Positions 18,873 to 27,968 of a stretch of DNA of 53,761 nucleotides are shown here, piece by piece; within the stretch, counting starts at the first letter, position 1; each line of letters begins with the position of its first letter. The notes beneath the pieces are model-generated. The model saw nothing but the letters and a program-made list of their open reading frames with translations, was not told the origin of the DNA and did no database searches. The stretch is from Desulfocapsaceae bacterium (GTDB lineage: Bacteria; Desulfobacterota; Desulfobulbia; Desulfobulbales; Desulfocapsaceae), in assembly GCA_030653035.1 (NCBI GenBank), contig JAUSAB010000067.1, positions 1-53,761 on the forward strand, given 5' to 3'. The translations under genes were made by a program, and so were the position numbers.

Positions 18873-20012
18873 TTAATTCCTCTTTTTCATTTCACTGCGC
18901 ATCATTTCAACAAAGCGATCAAAAAGATACAACGAATCGTGTGGCCCAGGGGCATGCTCAGGATGATACTGAACCGAAAATGCCGGAAAGAACCGATGCC
19001 GCATCCCTTCAAGACTACCGTCATTGAGATTGATATGGGTCAGCTCAATGGCGTCTTTGTCCAAGCTGTCAAGATCCACTGTGAAGCCATGGTTTTGCGA
19101 AGTGATCTCCACATGGCCGGTGGTCAGATCCTTGACCGGCTGATTGCCGCCGCGATGACCAAATTTCAGTTTATACGTGGATCCGCCATAAGCAAGCCCC
19201 AGGATCTGATGGCCAAGACATATCCCGAAGACAGGAACCTTCCCAAGAAGAGTCCGCACCGTCGCCACCACCCCCTGAACACCGGCAGGATCCCCGGGGC
19301 CATTTGACAGGAAGACACCATCCGGCGCCATGGCCAGAATGGTCTCCGCGTCGGCTGACGCTGGCACCACCTGTACCTGGCATCCCTTTTCAGTCATGAT
19401 GCGGAGTTGATTAAATTTGATCCCGCAATCAAGGGCAACGACCTTCAGGGGATTGCGCATTCCCGCCTGGGCTGTGGAAAAATTGGTGCCGGGAACAGGC
19501 CGATTGTCTGCCCAGCCATATGGTTGATCACAGGTCACCTGCTGGACCATATCCACACCAAGCAGGCCATCCCAGGCCTTGGCCCGTGCCACCAGCGAAT
19601 CCCTGTCCAGATCCTCGGTGGAGACAATGGCCTTCAAGGCCCCCACCGTTCTAATATGACGCACCAAGGCCCTGGTGTCAAACCCCTCTACCCCAAGGAC
19701 ACCATAACGGCTCAGAAAATGGGCCAAAGTCTCTTCGGAACGGAAATTGGATGGCACTGCATTATACTCCTTGACCAGAAAGGCTTTGGGATGCACCGCC
19801 ACCGACTCCATATCATCGCTGTTCACTCCATAATTTCCGATGAGGGGATAGGTCATAGTCACAATCTGACCAGTATAGGAAGGATCAGTCAGGATCTCCT
19901 GATATCCGCTCATCGAGGTGTTAAAGACCATCTCGCCTACGGCCTCACCTCTTCCGGTAAAGGACTCACCTTCAAAAATGGTCCCATCTTCCAGGGCTAT
20001 CAATGCTTTCAT
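18873..20012 (-). CDS. carA: Carbamoyl-phosphate synthase small (glutaminase) subunit
   Basis: CarA hydrolyses glutamine and passes ammonia to CarB. The 379 aa protein has the N-terminal CPSase domain ([16 protein letters not shown]) and a class I glutamine amidotransferase domain with nucleophile Cys in [17 protein letters not shown] and the His-Glu pair in [11 protein letters not shown]. The NGPGDPAG loop is also present. Length and motifs are normal. Its start lies in a 330-base divergent gap facing the PPIase gene, so the carAB promoter should be there. In the carA-carB gap, AGGAATTAA and TTAATTCCT form a weak inverted repeat. Confidence 0.97.
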   Translation of the reverse strand: MKALIALEDGTIFEGESFTGRGEAVGEMVFNTSMSGYQEILTDPSYTGQIVTMTYPLIGNYGVNSDDMESVAVHPKAFLVKEYNAVPSNFRSEETLAHFLSRYGVLGVEGFDTRALVRHIRTVGALKAIVSTEDLDRDSLVARAKAWDGLLGVDMVQQVTCDQPYGWADNRPVPGTNFSTAQAGMRNPLKVVALDCGIKFNQLRIMTEKGCQVQVVPASADAETILAMAPDGVFLSNGPGDPAGVQGVVATVRTLLGKVPVFGICLGHQILGLAYGGSTYKLKFGHRGGNQPVKDLTTGHVEITSQNHGFTVDLDSLDKDAIELTHINLNDGSLEGMRHRFFPAFSVQYHPEHAPGPHDSLYLFDRFVEMMRSEMKKRN

Positions 20013-20342
20013 ATAGTTTCCTATCCTTCTCCCTCTTCAAAAGGGGAGAGAATTATATTATTCTGGAAGGCTCATGACTCCATAAAAACTCGCAAGATCT
20101 TACATCTTCCAGAAAGCGCAAATCAAAAAGACAAAACCATAATATTTAACCCGGAATACCACATCAAGTCAATCAGAAACAGTCCAAATCTTACTGCCCC
20201 TAGAACTGGAAAACAGACACAACGGGAAGTCCCGGCAGTCCGGATTTATGATTGACAAGTTGTGACCGCCTGATTATTCATCTTTAATCCTTGGAGTTAT
20301 GAACCGTTACAAGATGGACAACGTTTGCAAACAGGAGAAAAA
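20013..20342. other. Divergent promoter region of carA and the PPIase gene
   Basis: This gap of 330 bases lies between carA (leftward) and the cyclophilin-FKBP gene (rightward). It must hold both promoters. The AT-rich part around 20050-20062 is a candidate for carA, and AGGAGA immediately precedes the PPIase ATG. I see no recognisable riboswitch, PyrR site or small gene. Confidence 0.4.
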
Positions 20343-21377
20343 ATGAACAAAATAAGCTTGTCATTGTTCTACACACTTACCTTTTTATTCCTTCTATCTG
20401 GAGAAACACTCATGGCAGAGACGCAACTGAAAGATGGCCTGTACGCCAAATTTATCACCGCCAAGGGCGACATCATCTGTGCCCTGGAATTTGAAAAAAC
20501 TCCCCTCACCGTCGCCAACTTTATCGGCCTGGCCGAGGGCACCAAGCAGCTTGGCGGTGGCGCCGGTAAAGGAGGCTCCCGTTTTTATGACAACCTGACC
20601 TTTCATCGGGTCATTCCCGACTTCATGGTTCAGGGCGGATGCCCTTTGGGTACCGGAACCGGCGGCCCCGGCTACACCTTCCCTGACGAATTTGACCCCA
20701 GCCTCAAACACAACGGCCCCGGTATCCTTTCCATGGCCAATGCCGGACCAGGCACCAATGGCAGCCAGTTTTTCATCACCCATGTCGCCACCCCATGGCT
20801 CGATGGCAAGCACACCGTCTTTGGCCACGTGGTTGCCGGCCAGGACGTGGTCAATAAAATCAAAGGCAACGACAAGTTGACATCGGTGGAGATCATCCGC
20901 GTAGGCGCCAAGGCCCAGGCCTTTAAAAGCGACCAGGCCGCCTTTGATGCCCTGCTGGCCGGCATGGATAAGCGGGCCAAGGAAAAAGAGCTGGCCGCCA
21001 TGGAATCTCAAGTCAAGCAGATCAAACAACAGTGGCCTGATGCCATCACCACCCCCTCCGGCCTCCAGTATGTAGTTGTCCAGAAAGGCACCGGCACCGC
21101 AACCCCAGCCTCCGGCACCATGGTCAAGGCCCACTATACCGGCAAGCTGCTGGACGGCACCAAGTTTGACAGCTCTGTTGACCGCGGCGAACCCATCAGC
21201 TTTCCTGTTGGCCAGGGCCGGGTGATTAAAGGATGGGATGAGGCCTTTCTGGCCATGACCAAAGGGGAGAAACGAGTGCTCATCATCCCGGCAAAACTTG
21301 GTTATGGCCCATCAGGACGCGGCCCGATCCCGCCTAACGCCACGATGGTCTTTGACGTGGAGCTGGTTGATTTTTAG
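20343..21377 (+). CDS. Dual peptidyl-prolyl isomerase: cyclophilin fused to FKBP
   Basis: The protein (344 aa) has a signal peptide (about 1-24, ending near LMAETQ), so it should act in the periplasm. Residues about 28-185 are a complete cyclophilin domain: [13 protein letters not shown] with the catalytic Arg, [20 protein letters not shown] and [11 protein letters not shown] lysine/glutamate-rich helix (about 190-235) links it to an FKBP domain (about 242-344; [46 protein letters not shown]). Both classes of proline isomerase in one polypeptide suggest a two-headed folding helper or chaperone. The ATG at 20343 is chosen because AGGAGA lies just upstream. It is followed by an array of hairpins. 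Confidence 0.92.
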   Translation: MNKISLSLFYTLTFLFLLSGETLMAETQLKDGLYAKFITAKGDIICALEFEKTPLTVANFIGLAEGTKQLGGGAGKGGSRFYDNLTFHRVIPDFMVQGGCPLGTGTGGPGYTFPDEFDPSLKHNGPGILSMANAGPGTNGSQFFITHVATPWLDGKHTVFGHVVAGQDVVNKIKGNDKLTSVEIIRVGAKAQAFKSDQAAFDALLAGMDKRAKEKELAAMESQVKQIKQQWPDAITTPSGLQYVVVQKGTGTATPASGTMVKAHYTGKLLDGTKFDSSVDRGEPISFPVGQGRVIKGWDEAFLAMTKGEKRVLIIPAKLGYGPSGRGPIPPNATMVFDVELVDF

Positions 21378-21434
21378 GTGTCGTTGCTACAGCGAGCAAG
21401 GTTTTTTTCTTGCTCGCTGTAGCTTACGACACCT
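21376..21434 (+). terminator. Long stem-loop directly at the PPIase stop codon
   Basis: AGGTGTCGT plus CTACAGCGAGCAAG (21376-21400) pair with CTTGCTCGCTGTAG plus ACGACACCT (21409-21434), about 23 base pairs with one small internal loop; the loop is GTTTTTTT. It begins on the last bases of the stop codon. It probably ends or protects the PPIase transcript, although the T run is in the loop rather than after the stem. Confidence 0.7.
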
Positions 21435-21437
21435 TAT

Positions 21438-21487
21438 GCCGCCTTCACGAAACAGCCAATCTCTTCCGGCTGTTTCGTGAAGGCGGC
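21438..21487. repeat. 20-bp perfect inverted repeat
   Basis: GCCGCCTTCACGAAACAGCC (21438-21457) and its exact complement (21468-21487) enclose a ten-base loop. There is no T run on either side, so it is not an ordinary terminator. It could be a dispersed extragenic palindrome. Confidence 0.8.
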
Positions 21488-21529
21488 GTTTACCAGACAG
21501 ACACAAGGCAATCGGGTGAACACAAACGC

Positions 21530-21565
21530 AAAAAGGCTCTCCCTGAAAACGGGTAGAGCCTTTTT
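21530..21565. terminator. Bidirectional intrinsic terminator between the PPIase gene and trpS
   Basis: AAAAAGGCTCT (21530-21540) pairs with AGAGCCTTTTT (21555-21565), with an extra CCC/GGG inside. The flanking A and T runs allow termination of both the rightward PPIase transcript and the leftward trpS transcript, which ends at 21596. Confidence 0.85.
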
Positions 21566-21595
21566 ACGTTTAAACTAATAATTCGACCACTCTTT

Positions 21596-22561
21596 TCAGT
21601 ATTTCAACCCCACCCGTTCACGCACCAAGTCGAGCGTCACCATGGCCTTGACACGCGCCTTGTCGGCCCCCTTTTTCAGGATCTCCCGCAACATGGCCGG
21701 ATCAGCCAGGAATTCAGCCTTTTTCCGCCGTGCCTCGGCGAAGTAATCACTAATCAGCTCAAGCAACTCCAGTTTGATATACCCGTAGGCCGCGCCACCA
21801 TTCACATAAAGATCACGCACCTCCTGCAATCGTCCCGGCGTGGCAAAGAGTTTCAACATGGCAAAAAGGTTACATTTGTCTGGATCCTTGGGATCCTCCA
21901 CCAGCGTGGCATCGGTCTCAATGGCCATAACCCTTTTCTTCAGGGCCTTTCCCTCCAGAAAGATCGGGATGGTATTGCCATAGGACTTCGACATCTTCCG
22001 CCCATCCAGGCCGGGAACAGTGGCCATCACCTTATTGATAACCGGATCCGGCACGACAAAGGTCTCGCCAAAAATATTATTGAACTTCTGGGCCAGGTCA
22101 CGGGCCACCTCCAGGTGCTGTTTCTGATCCTGCCCTACCGGAACCTGATCCGCCTGATAGAGCAGAATGTCAGCAGCCATAAGAATGGGATAAGAAAAGA
22201 GTCCGTGACTGGGCTCAATACCGTTGGCAATTTTATCCTTGTAGGAATGACAGCGTTCAACCAGACCCATGGGCGCTATGGTGGAGAGTATCCAGGTCAA
22301 CTCACACACCTCCGGCACATCTGACTGCACCCAAAAGGTACATCGTTCAGGATCAAGCCCTAAGGCCAAAAAATCGGCAGCGGCTTCGAGGGTGCCATTA
22401 GCCAGGCGATTGCGGTCATGGACCGAGGTCATAGCATGCAGATCAACAATAAAAACATACAGATCCGAGCTCTCCATCTGCGAGATCATGGTCTGCATCA
22501 TGCCAAAATAGTTGCCGATATGAAGCTGACCAGATGGCTGGATCCCAGATAAAATTTTCAT
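21596..22561 (-). CDS. trpS: Tryptophan--tRNA ligase
   Basis: This class I aminoacyl-tRNA synthetase charges tRNA-Trp. The 321 aa protein has the HIGN signature (SGQLHIGN, residues 11-18), the KMSKS loop (GRKMSKSYGN) and the family blocks ILMAADILLYQADQVPVG and VDLHA. Length is slightly below the usual 325-340, without a missing block. It stands between two strong terminators, so it is probably transcribed alone. No clear Shine-Dalgarno site precedes the ATG. Confidence 0.96.
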   Translation of the reverse strand: MKILSGIQPSGQLHIGNYFGMMQTMISQMESSDLYVFIVDLHAMTSVHDRNRLANGTLEAAADFLALGLDPERCTFWVQSDVPEVCELTWILSTIAPMGLVERCHSYKDKIANGIEPSHGLFSYPILMAADILLYQADQVPVGQDQKQHLEVARDLAQKFNNIFGETFVVPDPVINKVMATVPGLDGRKMSKSYGNTIPIFLEGKALKKRVMAIETDATLVEDPKDPDKCNLFAMLKLFATPGRLQEVRDLYVNGGAAYGYIKLELLELISDYFAEARRKKAEFLADPAMLREILKKGADKARVKAMVTLDLVRERVGLKY

Positions 22562-22663
22562 AATAATCAGTAGTTATAAAGAAATATGGAGACAAAAAAA
22601 ACACATATGACACCTTCGAAACATTGAAACAAGAAATAAAGACCACAATGATACCGCAAAAAC

Positions 22664-22711
22664 AAAAAGAAAGGGAGTGAGAAAACCTCTTTTCTCACTC
22701 CCTTTCTTTTT
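22664..22711. terminator. Terminator hairpin after dnaK
   Basis: This is a perfect 22-bp stem (22664-22685 with 22690-22711; core AAAGGGAGTGAG) with a four-base loop and A and T runs at its base. It lies 44 bases past the dnaK stop, with the trpS start 102 bases further left. Confidence 0.85.
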
Positions 22712-22755
22712 TCATCCATTATTAAAAAGTCGACCCGGCCAAAACCAGAGCCATC

Positions 22756-24672
22756 TTATTTCTTGTCGTCTTTGACCTCTTCAAAGTCGGCATCAACAAC
22801 ATCATCATCTTTCGGTGCAGCACCTGCGCCGCCACCGGTCGCAGGGCCAGCATCGGCCCCATGCTGGGAGGCCTGGGCATACATGAGTTCCGCGAGCTTA
22901 TGCGAAGCTGTGGTCAGCGCCTCAACAGCACTCTTTAAGGCGTCAATATCATCACCAGCGGCAGCCACTTTTACCTTTTCAATCTCTTTTTCGACATTAG
23001 CCTTGGTTTCAGCATCCACCTTGTCACCAAGATCTTTGAGACTCTTCTGAGTCGCATGAATCATGGCATCGGCATTATTACGGGTATCAACCAGCTCACG
23101 CCGCTTCTTATCCTCCTCGGCATGCAACTCGGCATCCCGGGTCATCTTCTCAATATCATCCTTGGAAAGTCCCGAAGAGGCGGTAATACGGATGGACTGC
23201 TCCTTACCGGTTCCCAGATCTTTAGCAGAAACGTGAAGGATACCATTGGCATCCAGATCAAAAGAGACCTCAATCTGCGGAACACCACGCGGAGCCATAG
23301 GGATATCCGACAACTCAAAACGACCAATAGTCTTATTATCCTGGGCCATCTCCCGCTCACCCTGGAGGACATGGATGGATACCGCCGGCTGATTGTCAGC
23401 GGCCGTTGAGAAGACCTGGCTCTTCTTGGTAGGAATGGTGGTATTTTTTTCGATCAATTTAGTAGATACCCCGCCCAGGGTCTCGATGCCAAGGGAGAGA
23501 GGAGTCACATCCAGCAGAAGCACATCCTTGACATCCCCGCCCAGAACCCCGCCCTGAATAGCCGCGCCAATGGCCACGACCTCATCAGGATTCACACCCT
23601 TATGTGGCTCTTTGCCAAAGATCTCCTTGACCTTGGCCTGTACTTTAGGCATCCGGGTCATACCGCCGACCAGGATAATCTCATCAATATCCTTGGCAGT
23701 CAGTCCGGCATCCTTCAACGCCATCCGGCAAGGAGCAACGGTGCGCTCGATCAGATCATCAACCAGACTCTCCAGTTTTGCCCGGCTGAGTTTGATATTC
23801 AAATGCTTTGGCCCGGAGGCATCAGCCGTAATAAAGGGCAGATTGATATCCGTCTCCATGGTGGTTGAGAGTTCCATCTTGGCCTTTTCCGCCTCTTCCT
23901 TCAGGCGCTGGAGGGCCATTTTATCATTGCGCAGATCAATACCCTGACTGCGATTAAACTCATCGGCCAGCCAGTTGACAATCCGCATATCAAAATCTTC
24001 ACCGCCAAGGAAGGTATCCCCATTGGTCGATTTTACCTCGAAGACACCATCGCCGATCTCCAAAACAGAGACGTCAAAGGTGCCGCCGCCCAGATCAAAA
24101 ACCGCAATTTTTTCCTCACCTTTTTTATCCAGACCATAGGCCAGAGAGGCGGCGGTTGGCTCGTTGATGATCCGCAGCACATTCAGACCGGCGATCTTAC
24201 CGGCATCCTTGGTGGCCTGACGCTGGGCATCATTGAAATAGGCGGGAACCGTGACCACGGCATCCGTGACCTCTTCTCCCAGATATTCCTCGGCAGTCTT
24301 CTTCATCTTGCCAAGGATCATGGCCGAAACCTCAGCGGGGGTATAGCTTTTGCCATCCACTTCGATGCTGGCGGCGCCACCCTTGCCAGATACGATCTTG
24401 AACGGACTGATTTGAACAGACTTTTTAACCTCAGCATCGTTAAAATTACGGCCGATCAAACGCTTGACCGCATACAGGGTCCGCTCAGGATTGGTGACGG
24501 CCTGACGCTTGGCAACCTGCCCGACAATACGTTCATTGCTATCAGTAAAGGCCACAATCGAAGGGGTTGTCCGATTACCCTCAACATTAGCAATCACTTT
24601 GGGATCGCCACCTTCCATAATGGCCACGCATGAATTAGTCGTTCCCAGATCTATTCCAATTATCTTTCCCAT
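22756..24672 (-). CDS. dnaK: Chaperone DnaK (Hsp70)
   Basis: DnaK binds exposed hydrophobic peptides under ATP control with GrpE and DnaJ. The 638 aa protein has the ATPase motifs [12 protein letters not shown] (residues 5-16), [31 protein letters not shown] and [11 protein letters not shown]. The substrate domain has [18 protein letters not shown], and the C-terminal tail is G/A-rich and ends [12 protein letters not shown], typical of bacterial DnaK. grpE lies upstream on the same strand, separated by 194 bases containing a hairpin. No dnaJ follows; the gene ends in a strong terminator. Confidence 0.98.
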   Translation of the reverse strand: MGKIIGIDLGTTNSCVAIMEGGDPKVIANVEGNRTTPSIVAFTDSNERIVGQVAKRQAVTNPERTLYAVKRLIGRNFNDAEVKKSVQISPFKIVSGKGGAASIEVDGKSYTPAEVSAMILGKMKKTAEEYLGEEVTDAVVTVPAYFNDAQRQATKDAGKIAGLNVLRIINEPTAASLAYGLDKKGEEKIAVFDLGGGTFDVSVLEIGDGVFEVKSTNGDTFLGGEDFDMRIVNWLADEFNRSQGIDLRNDKMALQRLKEEAEKAKMELSTTMETDINLPFITADASGPKHLNIKLSRAKLESLVDDLIERTVAPCRMALKDAGLTAKDIDEIILVGGMTRMPKVQAKVKEIFGKEPHKGVNPDEVVAIGAAIQGGVLGGDVKDVLLLDVTPLSLGIETLGGVSTKLIEKNTTIPTKKSQVFSTAADNQPAVSIHVLQGEREMAQDNKTIGRFELSDIPMAPRGVPQIEVSFDLDANGILHVSAKDLGTGKEQSIRITASSGLSKDDIEKMTRDAELHAEEDKKRRELVDTRNNADAMIHATQKSLKDLGDKVDAETKANVEKEIEKVKVAAAGDDIDALKSAVEALTTASHKLAELMYAQASQHGADAGPATGGGAGAAPKDDDVVDADFEEVKDDKK

Positions 24673-24702
24673 GATAGTATCTCTCCTTGTCTCATGATAT
24701 AA

Positions 24703-24725
24703 AAAGAGGTCATTTCGGCCTCTTT
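24703..24725 (-). terminator. Attenuator-like hairpin between grpE and dnaK
   Basis: AAAGAGG and CCTCTTT form a seven-bp stem whose minus-strand 3' side is followed by TTTTT, about 30 bases before the dnaK ATG. It may partly terminate grpE transcription or regulate dnaK. Its short stem makes this uncertain. Confidence 0.45.
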
Positions 24726-24866
24726 ACTCAAATAACCTTTGTTGTCAATTTCATCAATTGCCTGTGATTCCAGCACCAGACCATCATCTTACAGGCAGAA
24801 TTTATAATGTGCATTATCCAGTTTTTGTCAAGAGAAGCGCACATCCTTTCCCTTGTCACAGATAAA

Positions 24867-25511
24867 TCAAGCTCCGGCCTTGCCCGATGAAACAATCACC
24901 TTGGCAACACGCAGCAGACGGTCTTTATAATAATAGCCTTTTTCAAACTCATTCAACACATGACTGGCAGGTACAACATCACTGGGTTCCATGACCAGAG
25001 CCTCGTGGACATTGGGATCAAAAGGCTGACCGACACTGTCAACAGCCTTTACCTCAAACTTCTCCAACACCGTAAGCAGGCTTTTCAGGGTGAGCTGTAC
25101 CCCTTCCATCAAGGCCGCCAGATTCGCCTCTACTTCCACTCCCGGTACCACACCCTGGGTAAGCGCTCGCTCCAGATTATCAACAACGGGCAAGATCTCC
25201 CGCAAGATCTGTTCGCCAGCATACTTCATGGCCGCATTGCGATCCCGCTCCATCCGTTTTTTATAATTGTCAAAGTCAGCGGCAGCACGCAATAATTTGT
25301 CGCGGAATCCAGCTATCTCTTCCTGAGCGGCTATCAGCTTGGCCTCAACAGCCAACTCCGCATCCTCTGCGGTTTCCTCTTTTGATTCTTCAGATACAGC
25401 CTGTCCCTTCTTTGCCAGGACCTCTTCCTTCTCTTGCACTTTTCCCACCTGCTCCTCCAATTTCTGACATAACAAGACAACAATACCACACCCCAACATC
25501 AAGTGTTTCAT
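24867..25511 (-). CDS. grpE: Nucleotide exchange factor GrpE
   Basis: GrpE releases ADP from DnaK. Residues about 16-90 form the long dimerising helix (KLEEQ, KEEVLAKK, LRAAADFDNYKKRMERD), then come ILPVVDNLERAL and the C-terminal beta domain with FDPNVHEALV and YYYKDRLLRVAKVIVS. The 214 aa length is usual, but the N-terminus MKHLMLGCGIVVLLC is oddly hydrophobic for a cytosolic protein. An ATGTCAGAA triplet series just before the KLEEQ codons is out of frame by what looks like two missing bases, so the true start is uncertain; see the finding. No hrcA gene or CIRCE operator is nearby. Confidence 0.93.
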   Translation of the reverse strand: MKHLMLGCGIVVLLCQKLEEQVGKVQEKEEVLAKKGQAVSEESKEETAEDAELAVEAKLIAAQEEIAGFRDKLLRAAADFDNYKKRMERDRNAAMKYAGEQILREILPVVDNLERALTQGVVPGVEVEANLAALMEGVQLTLKSLLTVLEKFEVKAVDSVGQPFDPNVHEALVMEPSDVVPASHVLNEFEKGYYYKDRLLRVAKVIVSSGKAGA

Positions 25512-25547
25512 GAATGCCTGTTTTTATTGATTTACAACGCGTAACGA

Positions 25548-25576
25548 ACAATAAGTAGCACCATTTTCATTGTCAA
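25548..25576 (-). promoter_or_regulatory. Sigma-70-like promoter for grpE
   Basis: On the minus strand, TTGACA (25576-25571) is followed after exactly 17 bases by TATTGT (25553-25548), 37 bases before the ATG at 25511. The -35 is perfect and the -10 matches four of six. Confidence 0.6.
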
Positions 25577-25790
25577 GACAGGAAAGAGATGAACACCATC
25601 TGTTACCGTTTTCTGTTCCTCTTTCTACAAACCTCCCACCACCACTGTTGAACAGTCAACCTGGCCTACGCAAAAACCCGACACCTCCACATTCATTGCG
25701 GCTCCCTTGAAATTTGCAATAAAAGACAATATAGTGCCACGATATATATGTCAAAAAGATTTCCCCTGCAATTTTAGCGGAGCAACACAT

Positions 25791-26861
25791 ATGGAATTTG
25801 AACCTAAATGGATAGCCTGGGAGATCACCCGGCGATGCAACCTGAAATGCGTTCACTGTCGATCTTCCTCCACCCTTGAGGCGGATAATCATCCGGACTT
25901 TCCTTTCAGCGAAGCCACCCGCATCCTTGACGATATCGTTTCGTATGCCAACCCGGTGGTTGTGCTCTCCGGCGGCGAGCCCCTGTTACGCAAAGACGTC
26001 TTTGAAATCGCCCAATATGGCACTGACAAAGGTCTGCGCATGTGTCTTGCCACCAATGGCACCCTGGTGACCCAAGATATCTGTACTAAAATCAAGGATG
26101 CCGGCATCAAGATGGTTTCCTTGAGTCTCGACGGGGCCAAGGCCGAGACCCACGACAATTTCAGGAATCAGGTAGGCGCCTTTGCCGGAACCATGAACGC
26201 CATCCGCCTCTTTAATGAAAACAAGATTCCTTTCCTGATCAACTCCTCCTTTACCGCCCGCAACCGGGAAGAGATCCCGGAAATCTATAAACTGGTCAAA
26301 TCCCTTGGCGCCTCAGCCTGGTACATGTTCATGATCGTACCCACCGGCCGCGGTGAGGATATCATGGACGAGCTGATCCCGGAAAAAATGTACGACGAGA
26401 TCCTGGAATGGCATTACCAGGTGGAAAAAGAAGAGAACGAACTCCTGATGCGGCCGACCTGCGCCCCCCACTACTACCGGATCGTCAGACAGAAGGCCAA
26501 AGAAGAAGGCAGTATCTTTAAACGTCGCAATCTGAAATTTTCCACCGGCGGCTCCAAAGGCTGTCTGGCTGGCCAGCTCATCTGCCTGATTGACGTGGAC
26601 GAAAACATCCTGCCCTGCAGTTATTTTCCCAAGTCTGCCGGCAACCTGAAAGAACTCTCCTTCAAGGAAATCTGGGAGAATTCCTCCCTGTTCCGTGAGC
26701 TGCGTGACTTCAAAGGCTACAAAGATAACTGCGGGCGCTGTGAATATGTCAATGTCTGCGGCGGCTGTCGGGCCCGGGCCTATGCCATGACCGGTGATTA
26801 TCTGGCCCAGGAACCCTTTTGCAGCTATGTGCCCGGGAAAAAACCTCTCATTGAAATTTAA
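25791..26861 (+). CDS. ahbD: Radical SAM heme b synthase AhbD
   Basis: AhbD performs the last step of the siroheme-dependent heme route, the oxidative decarboxylation of two propionates of Fe-coproporphyrin III. The 356 aa protein has the radical SAM cluster motif C16-x3-C20-x2-C23 ([10 protein letters not shown]), [15 protein letters not shown], the family-like VPTGRGED and CAPHYYRI segments, and a C-terminal auxiliary Fe-S region with many cysteines ([31 protein letters not shown]). I prefer ATG 25791 to the earlier 25707 because GGAG precedes it and family similarity starts there. AhbC or another SPASM peptide-modifying enzyme is the alternative; the CAPHYYRI and TGDYL blocks favour AhbD. 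hemE follows after 68 bases. Confidence 0.8.
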   Translation: MEFEPKWIAWEITRRCNLKCVHCRSSSTLEADNHPDFPFSEATRILDDIVSYANPVVVLSGGEPLLRKDVFEIAQYGTDKGLRMCLATNGTLVTQDICTKIKDAGIKMVSLSLDGAKAETHDNFRNQVGAFAGTMNAIRLFNENKIPFLINSSFTARNREEIPEIYKLVKSLGASAWYMFMIVPTGRGEDIMDELIPEKMYDEILEWHYQVEKEENELLMRPTCAPHYYRIVRQKAKEEGSIFKRRNLKFSTGGSKGCLAGQLICLIDVDENILPCSYFPKSAGNLKELSFKEIWENSSLFRELRDFKGYKDNCGRCEYVNVCGGCRARAYAMTGDYLAQEPFCSYVPGKKPLIEI

Positions 26862-26929
26862 CGATCTGTTCATCGCCCTTGGCCACTGACAAATCTTCCC
26901 CCTATCAACTTTCAACTTGTAACTCAATC

Positions 26930-27949
26930 ATGAACGATACCTTCCTCAAGGCCTGCCGCGGTGAAAAGACCAGCTATACCCCCATCTGGATGATGCGCCA
27001 GGCCGGACGCTACCTCCCCGAATACCAGAAGGTACGCGGCAACGTCACCTTTCTTGAACTGTGCAAATCGCCGGAACTGTGCGTGGAGGTGACCCTGCAA
27101 CCCGTGGATATCCTGGGTGTAGACGCGGCAATCCTCTTCTCAGACATTCTCATCCCCATGGAGGCCATGGGTGCGCCCCTCACCTTCTCTGAGGGCCATG
27201 GCCCCATCTTCCCGGAACCTATCCGCAACCAGACAGCCCTCGACCGGCTCATTGTGCCGGACCCGGACATCCACACCGGTTTTGTCATGGAAACTATCCG
27301 TCTCCTGCGCAAAGAGCTGAAGGTGCCCCTGATCGGTTTTTCCGGTGCGCCCTTCACCCTGGCCACCTATCTGATCGAAGGCGGCTCATCAAAAGTCTTC
27401 TGGGAGACCAAGAAGATGATGTTCACCAAGCCCGACCTCTTTCATAACCTGATGGAGAAGATCACCGAATGCACCAGTCTCTACCTGCAGGCCCAGGCAC
27501 GGGCCGGCGCTCAGGCCCTGCAGATCTTTGATTCCTGGGCGGGAGTCCTTGCCCCCTGTGATTTTGAAGAATTCGCCCTGCCCTATGTGCAACGGATCAT
27601 CCGCGACCTGCAACCCACCGGCCTGCCTATCATCTTTTTCGCCAACAACGGGGCAACCCTGCTTGAGCTTTCCGTTCAGTCCGGCGCCGATGTCCTGGGA
27701 CTTGACTGGCGGATCAATATAGGAGATGCCATCAAACAGGTGGGGAACAAGGCCGTTCAGGGCAATATTGACCCCTTTGCCCTGATGCTGCCTAAAGACA
27801 AACTACGCCAGCGCATCCAGAACCTGCTCAATGGCGCCAAAGACGCCCATGGCCATATCTTCAACCTCGGCCATGGCATTCACCAGTTCACCCCACCGGA
27901 TCAGGCCAGGATTGCCATTGATGCCGTGCATGAACTGAGTGCCAGATAA
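26930..27949 (+). CDS. hemE: Uroporphyrinogen decarboxylase
   Basis: HemE removes four carboxylates from uroporphyrinogen III to give coproporphyrinogen III. This 339 aa protein keeps the true HemE marks: PIWMMRQAGRYLPEY (residues 18-32, with the substrate-binding arginines), the catalytic Asp72 in FSDILIP, GFSGAPFTLATYLIEGG, and the final NLGHGI. It is therefore not a methyltransferase-type relative. ATG 26930 is chosen because the conserved NDTFLKAC start follows it, although no clear ribosome binding site is seen. It is sandwiched between ahbD and an HD-domain gene that overlaps or follows its end. Confidence 0.95.
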   Translation: MNDTFLKACRGEKTSYTPIWMMRQAGRYLPEYQKVRGNVTFLELCKSPELCVEVTLQPVDILGVDAAILFSDILIPMEAMGAPLTFSEGHGPIFPEPIRNQTALDRLIVPDPDIHTGFVMETIRLLRKELKVPLIGFSGAPFTLATYLIEGGSSKVFWETKKMMFTKPDLFHNLMEKITECTSLYLQAQARAGAQALQIFDSWAGVLAPCDFEEFALPYVQRIIRDLQPTGLPIIFFANNGATLLELSVQSGADVLGLDWRINIGDAIKQVGNKAVQGNIDPFALMLPKDKLRQRIQNLLNGAKDAHGHIFNLGHGIHQFTPPDQARIAIDAVHELSAR

Positions 27950-27968
27950 CAACAGCGCATTCAGGCAG

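Noticed and set aside
25512-25790. Possible CIRCE operator upstream of grpE
   Set aside because: No TTAGCACTC-type inverted repeat is present in the gap.
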